Assembly: GCA_007127595.1 (NCBI GenBank)
Contig: SKZA01000275.1
Location: forward strand, 1 to 6,511
Reading direction: 5' to 3'
Origin: Kiritimatiellia bacterium
GTDB taxonomy: Bacteria; Verrucomicrobiota; Kiritimatiellia; SLAD01
Length of the DNA stretch: 6,511 nt
Part shown: positions 5,087 to 6,511 of the stretch, piece by piece
Numbering within the stretch: the first letter of the stretch is position 1
How the letters are laid out: every line of letters begins with the position of its first letter
Position numbers and translations under genes: made by a program
The notes under the pieces: generated by a model
What the model was told of the DNA's origin: nothing
What the model saw: only the letters and a program-made list of their open reading frames with translations
The model's database searches: none

Positions 5087-6493
5087 CTATGGTTGATCCA
5101 CCCGCACGCCTAGGCGTTCGATGTTCCCTGCCCCGACCAGCAACAGCACGTCGCCCGGTTCGGCCCGCGCCTCGATCAAACGCCATGCATGATCCAAATC
5201 GTCGGACGCCTCGAACGAAACCCGTGCATCCTCCCGGAAATGCGTCGCCAAGTCCTCCAAACGCCCACCTTCCAGCGGCGGTTCGGACGCCGCATAAATC
5301 GGCGCCAATACGACATGGTCCACCCCTGCAAATGCCGGTGGAAAATCCCGTCCCAACGCGCGGGTCCGAGAGTACCGATGTGGCTGAAAGATCGCAAGCA
5401 GTCGGCGCGGCTGCAATTGGCGCGCCGCACCGATCAACGCCTTGATCTCCGTCGGATGATGCGCGTAATCCGAATACACCGGCACGCCGCGCCATGCGCC
5501 GAGCCGCTCAAAACGACGCCGCACAGGACGGAACGTCGACAATGCTGCACCCGCCTGCTCCATTGGGATTTTCAGATGCTGTGCCACGGCCAGCGCCGTC
5601 AGTGCGTTCTGTACATTATGACGCCCGGCCAACGGCAATACGAAGCGCCCCGCATCCGAGCCATCTACCGCTACCGTGAATGACGTTCGTTCCGCCGATT
5701 CCTCGATCTCGGTGGCACGTACGTCCGCATCCGACGCGAAACCGTAGGAAATCGTCTGTGTGTGTTCGGTCACCAGAGAGCGCAAACGCGCGTCATCTGC
5801 GCAGATGATGGTGCGGTCCGTCGTTTGCTCAATAAACCGGCGGAAAACGCCGACGAATTCCGTTTCATCGGCAAAGTGTTCCATATGATCGTAGTCAATG
5901 CCCGTGATGACGGACACGTTCGGCCGATAATGAATCAATGTGCCGTCGCTCTCGTCGGCTTCCGCGATGACCATCGATTCCGTGCCCGCGTCGAATACAC
6001 GACCCGCCTCGCCCCATTCTCCGCCGACGAAATAGCAAGGCGAACGGCCGCACGCCCGTAATACGTGCGCACTCAAGGCCGTTGTCGTCGTCTTGCCGTG
6101 TGTTCCACTGATCGCGATCGTATATTCGTCCCGCAACAACGCCGGAAATACTTCGCCGCGCCGATAAACGGGGATCGCCCGCTTGTGGGCGCGCAGAATT
6201 TCGGGATGCTCTTTCGGTACGGCGGTGCTGCGGATCAACAGGATGGGGTCGGCATCGAGATGCGCCGGATCGTGTCCCTGCCGCACCGTTATATTGGCAT
6301 CTTGAAGTCGAGACGTGAAACGGTTCGTTTCCAAGTCGCAGCCCGCGACCTGAAAGCCGCGATGCTGCAGGAAGCTTGCCAGCCCGGCCATGCCGACGCC
6401 GCCGATCCCCATCAAGTGAATGGAGCCGCCCGGATGTCGTTGCAAGACTTCCTGAATGGCATGAACCGGATCACGCATGCGCCGGTTCCGCAT
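5087..6493 (-). CDS. murC: UDP-N-acetylmuramate--L-alanine ligase
   Basis: Cytoplasmic ATP-dependent ligase adding L-Ala to UDP-MurNAc, the first amino acid step of peptidoglycan precursor synthesis. The protein has 468 residues, normal for MurC. The N-terminal UDP-binding domain begins with HLMGIGGVGMAGLA (26-39). The central domain has the P-loop SGTHGKTTTT (129-138), EADESDGT (178-185) and GIDYDHMEHF (198-207), where the first residue is Gly although Asn is usual. HNVQNALTA (292-300) leads into the C-terminal domain with RRRFERLG (325-332), SDYAHHPTEI (341-350), FQPHRYSRT (369-377) and VGAGNIE (453-459). The ATG at 6493 is the first start after an in-frame TGA (6500-6502). An internal ATG at 6478 would still keep all motifs. 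The gene upstream lies outside the window. Confidence 0.96.
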   Translation of the reverse strand: MRNRRMRDPVHAIQEVLQRHPGGSIHLMGIGGVGMAGLASFLQHRGFQVAGCDLETNRFTSRLQDANITVRQGHDPAHLDADPILLIRSTAVPKEHPEILRAHKRAIPVYRRGEVFPALLRDEYTIAISGTHGKTTTTALSAHVLRACGRSPCYFVGGEWGEAGRVFDAGTESMVIAEADESDGTLIHYRPNVSVITGIDYDHMEHFADETEFVGVFRRFIEQTTDRTIICADDARLRSLVTEHTQTISYGFASDADVRATEIEESAERTSFTVAVDGSDAGRFVLPLAGRHNVQNALTALAVAQHLKIPMEQAGAALSTFRPVRRRFERLGAWRGVPVYSDYAHHPTEIKALIGAARQLQPRRLLAIFQPHRYSRTRALGRDFPPAFAGVDHVVLAPIYAASEPPLEGGRLEDLATHFREDARVSFEASDDLDHAWRLIEARAEPGDVLLLVGAGNIERLGVRVDQP

Positions 6494-6511
6494 CTTCTTT
6501 CACAGTCGATC

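Noticed and set aside
4603..5445. 280-residue plus-strand frame opposite ddl and murC
   Set aside because: It spans the junction of two genes with full sets of catalytic motifs on the minus strand; its Pro/Arg-rich sequence is an antisense artefact.
5896..5901. MurC Asn to Gly change before the IDYDH motif (residue 198) as a sign of inactivity
   Set aside because: All catalytic motifs (P-loop, EADESD, DYAHHP) are intact and the protein is full length, so loss of function is unlikely.

Overview
The window is the distal end of a bacterial division and cell wall (dcw) cluster. It is read leftwards on the minus strand in the order murC, ddl, ftsQ, ftsA, ftsZ. The tail of an unrelated, unrecognised gene runs rightwards into it from the left edge. 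The DNA is GC-rich. The set of a peptidoglycan precursor ligase, D-Ala-D-Ala ligase, a single-pass divisome protein, the actin-like FtsA and the tubulin-like FtsZ shows a walled bacterium that divides with an FtsZ ring. FtsZ is clearly divergent (altered tubulin signature, altered T7 catalytic loop) but keeps the C-terminal FtsA-binding peptide. My best guess is a member of the PVC group (Verrucomicrobiota, Kiritimatiellota or relatives). This is an inference from the divergent FtsZ and the gene order, and it is not proven here.

Layout from left to right. Positions 3-266 hold the C-terminal 87 residues of a plus-strand protein. Positions 267-675 hold no gene. They contain a nested inverted-repeat structure: terminal inverted repeats flanked by CTAG on both sides, a second long inverted repeat inside, a third palindromic repeat inside that, and a run of hairpins in the centre. 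It looks like a non-autonomous transposable element (MITE-like) that landed between two convergent genes, or else a large structured RNA or bidirectional terminator. Then come ftsZ (676-1860), ftsA (1875-3077), ftsQ (3099-3968), a 148-base gap with a strong 50-base hairpin, ddl (4117-5013), a 73-base gap, and murC (5087-6493), which starts 18 bases from the right edge.

The genes work in sequence. MurC adds L-Ala to UDP-MurNAc. Ddl makes the D-Ala-D-Ala that ends the stem peptide. FtsA anchors FtsZ filaments to the membrane. FtsQ links the cytoplasmic ring to the periplasmic synthesis machinery. The short gaps ftsQ-ftsA (21 bases) and ftsA-ftsZ (14 bases, with the ftsZ Shine-Dalgarno overlapping the ftsA stop codon) suggest co-transcription. 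The longer ddl-ftsQ gap with its hairpin is the likeliest place for internal control.

The points most worth a second look are the nested palindromic element at 261-670, the replacement of the second T7-loop aspartate of FtsZ by serine, and the ddl-ftsQ hairpin.
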